Source: Conidiobolus incongruus B7586
Taxonomy: Eukaryota; Entomophthoromycota; Entomophthoromycetes; Entomophthorales; Conidiobolaceae
Length of the DNA stretch: 34,484 nt
Direction of reading: 5' to 3'
NCBI GenBank assembly: GCA_000697335.1
Contig: JNEM01011698.1
Coordinates: 1 to 34,484, forward strand
The notes below the pieces were generated by a model, which was given only the letters and a program-made list of their open reading frames with translations, was not told the origin of the DNA and searched no databases. Position 1 is the first letter of the stretch. Each line of letters starts with the position of its first letter. This document shows positions 31,118 to 34,484 of this stretch, piece by piece. The position numbers and the translations under genes are program-made.

Positions 31118-32605
31118 TTAAATTCTAGGCACAAAATTCAATTTGAGATCCACAGGACGAGTCAATCCCAACCCTTTAAATCTGATCTTTTCAAAGTTAG
31201 GATTGTTTGTCTTGATATCAACAGTGAATTTTTGTAATAGCATGGTCAAATATACTTTCTGCCCCATTAAACTGAAATTGCTACCAATACACATGCGACT
31301 TCCCCCGCCGAATGGCATGTAGACATCGGTGTCATATTTGGCATTTAAGAATCTCTCGGGGTCGAATCGCTCAGGATTGGGGTAGATTTTGGGGTCATGT
31401 TGAATACTATAGATAGAAACGTTGGCTGTAGTTCCCTTTGGAATGATGACGTTATCACTTGGAATACGGTAATCCTCTGCCAATTGGCCAGAGATTTGAG
31501 CAACTGAGGGATTGTTGCGCATGACTTCTTTGATAAATAATCCCAAGTATTCCATCTCCTTGATTTGTTCAAATGTAGGTATAACCACTTTCATAGTTCC
31601 TGGTGGAATCTTAAGAATATCATAGATTTCCTTTCTCAACTTTTCTTGAGCCTGAGGATTCCTGGCTAAGTGGTACATTCCGTATGAAAGGGTGTTGGCG
31701 GTAGTATCGTGACCAGCAATGAAGAATACATTCAAGTTGTGAACTAATTCTTCATCAGTCTGAGGGTCTTCATGGTTATTTTGATTTTCTCTTAATAGAG
31801 TGGATATCAAGTCCTTTGAATCTTCAAATTTGCCATTTTTAAAATCATTTTTTCTTTGATCAATTAAATTTTGTATGAATTTGTTGAATTCGAGTACACT
31901 AGCATGTGCTTTAGCCATCTTTCCCATTGGATAGCGATGCAAATATGGCATAATGAAGTAGATGGGATTAACAAACTGTGAAATAATGGAGGAGTACAAT
32001 TTGTGGTACCTTGAAGATCCCTTACTCTTAACTGCTTCAAAATCTACACTAAAAATTCCTTTGCCTAACACATCCCAAGTCATCAACTCCATTAAATCAC
32101 TTACGGGAACAGGTTCGCCTTGGTTTTCATTGAGACGATCAGTCAAAGCCTCCAAAGTAGCTTGAATGCAAGGTGCAAAGAGTTCTGGATAGAAGGTTTG
32201 ATGAAAGATTGGATTAGCAGGCTTTCTATATCTCTTCCATTCGTCACCATTACTGTTTAAAATATTTGAAATTCCTAAGAATCTTCCAAATAGACCATGT
32301 GCATCAGGAATCGACTTTTGAAATTGATTGGTATTACGGAAGAGCTGCTTGACAATTTCTGGTTGAGATATTACAACATTCCATTTTCCGACCCAAAGCA
32401 TAGCAGTATACCCCTTCTCCTTCAATGCCGGACCTAATACTTTGCTGAAGTATTCGTCAGTTGTCCTAGAAGTGAAAATTGTTTTCATTAATCCGAAGAA
32501 TGAGACCCTGGGTAAACTTCTCAAATGTCTGGGTACTCTAAACAAGTAAGCAAAAAATCCTACTACAAATGCGGAGAATAAAATATTTGGAACATTATTA
32601 ATCAA
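31118..32605 (-). CDS. Cytochrome P450, group C, with a doubtful start
   Basis: A P450 frame of about 495 codons. It has the anchor, RVPRHLRSLPRV, the C-helix W123/R127 (WKRYR), AGHDTT at 297-302, ExxR E360/R363, PERF, and FGGGSRMCIG at 432-441 with C439. Two oddities appear. First, the open frame has no usable ATG: it can be extended only to a TTG at 32605, and the first in-frame Met is residue 40. An ATG at 32595-32593 followed by TTCCA is one base short of matching the ATG TTT CCT start of the P450 at 23824-25302. A one-base loss just after the start codon would explain this. Second, the Arg that follows the K-helix in all relatives and corresponds to the heme-propionate Arg375 of CYP3A4 is G373. 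MEQK is also MGQK. The gene may be newly inactivated, may use a non-ATG start, or may carry a sequencing error. Confidence 0.8.
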   Translation of the reverse strand: MINNVPNILFSAFVVGFFAYLFRVPRHLRSLPRVSFFGLMKTIFTSRTTDEYFSKVLGPALKEKGYTAMLWVGKWNVVISQPEIVKQLFRNTNQFQKSIPDAHGLFGRFLGISNILNSNGDEWKRYRKPANPIFHQTFYPELFAPCIQATLEALTDRLNENQGEPVPVSDLMELMTWDVLGKGIFSVDFEAVKSKGSSRYHKLYSSIISQFVNPIYFIMPYLHRYPMGKMAKAHASVLEFNKFIQNLIDQRKNDFKNGKFEDSKDLISTLLRENQNNHEDPQTDEELVHNLNVFFIAGHDTTANTLSYGMYHLARNPQAQEKLRKEIYDILKIPPGTMKVVIPTFEQIKEMEYLGLFIKEVMRNNPSVAQISGQLAEDYRIPSDNVIIPKGTTANVSIYSIQHDPKIYPNPERFDPERFLNAKYDTDVYMPFGGGSRMCIGSNFSLMGQKVYLTMLLQKFTVDIKTNNPNFEKIRFKGLGLTRPVDLKLNFVPRI

Positions 32606-32669
32606 GTAATTGCTATTGTTGTTACTATTGTTATAATTTCTGATATGCAGTTCAATCTAAGAAAATTAT

Positions 32670-32677
32670 ATTTTATA
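32670..32677 (-). promoter_or_regulatory. TATA-like element of the P450 at 31118-32605
   Basis: On the gene's strand TATAAAAT begins 82 bases before the out-of-frame ATG at 32595 and 72 before the TTG at 32605. The distance is longer than for the other P450 genes here. Confidence 0.35.
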
Positions 32678-33792
32678 CTAATTCTAAATCACTATATGGG
32701 TAAATTTATGACTTCCGAAAGTTAAGTCTAATTGATAAAAATAACACATTTGAGGATCAAATTTATTTTTAAGTATTCTTAACTTATTTGTGCATCAAAT
32801 TTGAAACATGATATAAAATATAAATGATATTCTTAATTTTATACAATCAATAAGAATGCATTTTCTTAGCTGTCTACCTATATTAATTAAATAAAAAATT
32901 ATATTACTTATAATATATAATAGATGATAGCATACGTTTAAATCAAATTCATAATTCATTTATATATAGACTTTAACAGATTGAAAGTAATAATTGTTTA
33001 TCATTAGTTGAAATTGAATAATATGAAATCTAATTTCAAATGAAAAATCAATTATAATTTTAACCTCTAAACTTAAGTGGATAATAATTATTTGATTGAA
33101 ATTGTTTTATAGGAAAAAACTTTTAACTAATAAAAATCAAATTTAAATTCCATTTTAACTCAATATATTAGATTTTATTAATTAAGTAAATATATTAAAC
33201 ATTATTTGAAATTTGTCTCTAATATATCATAATATAAATATTCGGATGCACAGTATCATATTACCTCAACTATTAATTTATAACTATCAAAATCTCCACT
33301 ATCATAATTATATTTTAAAAAATTGGCATTAATTTTTTAAAGATAATCTAAATTATTATAATGATTCACTTCTTAATTAGGATCACAAACAATTTGATCG
33401 GAATTGTTACATAGTTTAAGCAATCAAATATAAGAAATGTCACTAATAACTCGAATTTATTTTACTAAAACTTACATTAGCCAAGAATAACTAAGATTTA
33501 ATAACAATATATCAATTAATTGATTTATAAAAGAGTTCTGATAGTTTTGATAATATACAGATTCTCAGTTACAGTATCCTTAACACCATAATTATAATCA
33601 ATTGATTTATTAATAATATATTTTATAATTTCTTAATCAAAATCTGAGTTATACTTTTGCAAATCATAAATATATAATCTAGGATATTTGAAAACCTAAA
33701 CTCCATGATTTTAATAATTAGAAAAAATTTCTTGAATTGAAATTGACAATTTAGGGTTTTATATTTATTATAAATTAAAAAGAAATGTAATA

Positions 33793-33829
<37 letters not shown>

Positions 33830-34484
33830 GCAATATATATTAGTATTTTATAATAATATTATCTATTATATCATTTAATATAAATATATTAGTTAATATA
33901 TTTTAAATCACATATAATCTCAATGATATTTTAGATTAATTATGTCATTCCTAATTAAAGTCCTTTTTTACCCTATAGTCTATTTAAACCCAATTATTGT
34001 TATAAATTTGATTTTTTTTCTTACTATTATAAGTTTTGATATTTTATATCTCTCCTGACTCATAAGAACAAAAAGTGATCCTTGAATACCTCTTTCAATA
34101 TCACAACAGGCAGTGGTATTGAATATGTGACTTATGAATAACTTCAAATTTTTTTCATTTTTTCTTTTCTGAATAATTTTTGAATTATTTAAATAATTCA
34201 TCAGTTACCAAATTTATATTCGATAAAGCAATAGTAACATAAATCAAATAATTATAAAATATATTTTTCACAGATTTAAAATAATTCAAGTGTTATTGAA
34301 TATAATAATATTATTTTATATTTATTAATTTATATTTTTAATAAAGTTAATAATTACACAAATTTATAAATATTACCATAGAATTAAAAAAATAAGAAAT
34401 TTTTTTATTTTTAATTTTTTAAATATATTATTAATTTCAAATAAAAATATATATACAAAACAAATAAGAAAATAAATATTTTTA
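32678..34484. other. AT-rich flank, no supported gene
   Basis: About 1.8 kb to the window edge. A slightly G+C-richer patch at 34050-34130 includes a 73-codon minus-strand ATG frame (33980-34201) and a short plus-strand open piece with NTSFNITTGSGIEYVTYE. Neither is recognised. An (ATT)12 microsatellite lies at 33794-33829. Confidence 0.45.
33794..33829. repeat. (ATT)12 microsatellite
   Basis: Twelve uninterrupted ATT units. Confidence 0.9.

Noticed and set aside
28687-33829. ATT and AT microsatellites as CRISPR-like or centromeric arrays
   Set aside because: They are simple 2-3 base repeats of 16-36 bases with no spacers or higher-order structure.
33980-34201. A 73-codon minus-strand frame near the right edge
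   Set aside because: No motif or homology recognised; only part of it is G+C-richer, and no supporting start context or promoter was found.

Overview
The window looks like nuclear DNA from an AT-rich eukaryotic microbe. The spaces between genes are roughly 80% A+T or more, while the genes are clearly richer in G+C. Every long gene is a single uninterrupted reading frame. Upstream regions carry TATA boxes rather than ribosome binding sites, and there is an ordinary eukaryotic tRNA-Ala(AGC). All intact P450 genes but one end in TAA, so the standard code applies. An early-diverging fungus with many P450s (for example a Conidiobolus-like species) is a reasonable guess. It is an inference from composition and gene content, and a protist cannot be excluded.

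The content is almost entirely one cytochrome P450 family. Six long P450 genes are present: 7406-8884(-), 13059-14537(-), 17173-18660(+), 20028-21509(-), 23824-25302(-) and 31118-32605(-). There are two P450 pseudogenes: a young one at 1204-2696(+) and an old one at 27217-28663(-). I also found two fragmentary P450 relics inside apparently empty DNA, at about 4900-5130(-) and 11151-11480(-). By sequence the genes fall into neighbouring groups: A (7406 and 13059, plus the 4900 relic), B (17173 and 20028, tail to tail) and C (23824, 31118 and the 27217 pseudogene). The 1204 pseudogene shares features with all of them. This is a classic local birth-and-death array.

All intact members have an N-terminal membrane anchor, a basic/proline hinge, a C-helix WxxxR (lost in one), the I-helix AGHDTT, the K-helix ExxR, PERF and a FxGGSRxCIG heme loop. 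They are therefore predicted to be ER-bound, reductase-dependent monooxygenases. No reductase or pathway partner gene lies in the window, and the substrates are unknown. Two members carry changes at heme-propionate contacts. One of them also appears to have its start codon out of frame, so decay may be under way.

Other content: a hydrophobic multi-pass membrane protein of unknown family (3677-4444, -), the tRNA gene (15272-15344, +), a few microsatellites, and several short islands of raised G+C or coding-like sequence (about 7005-7150, 16120-16345, 26665-26872) that I could not identify. One block, 22620-23480, is extremely AT-rich. I saw no CRISPR array, rRNA, recognisable intact transposon or virus-like element.
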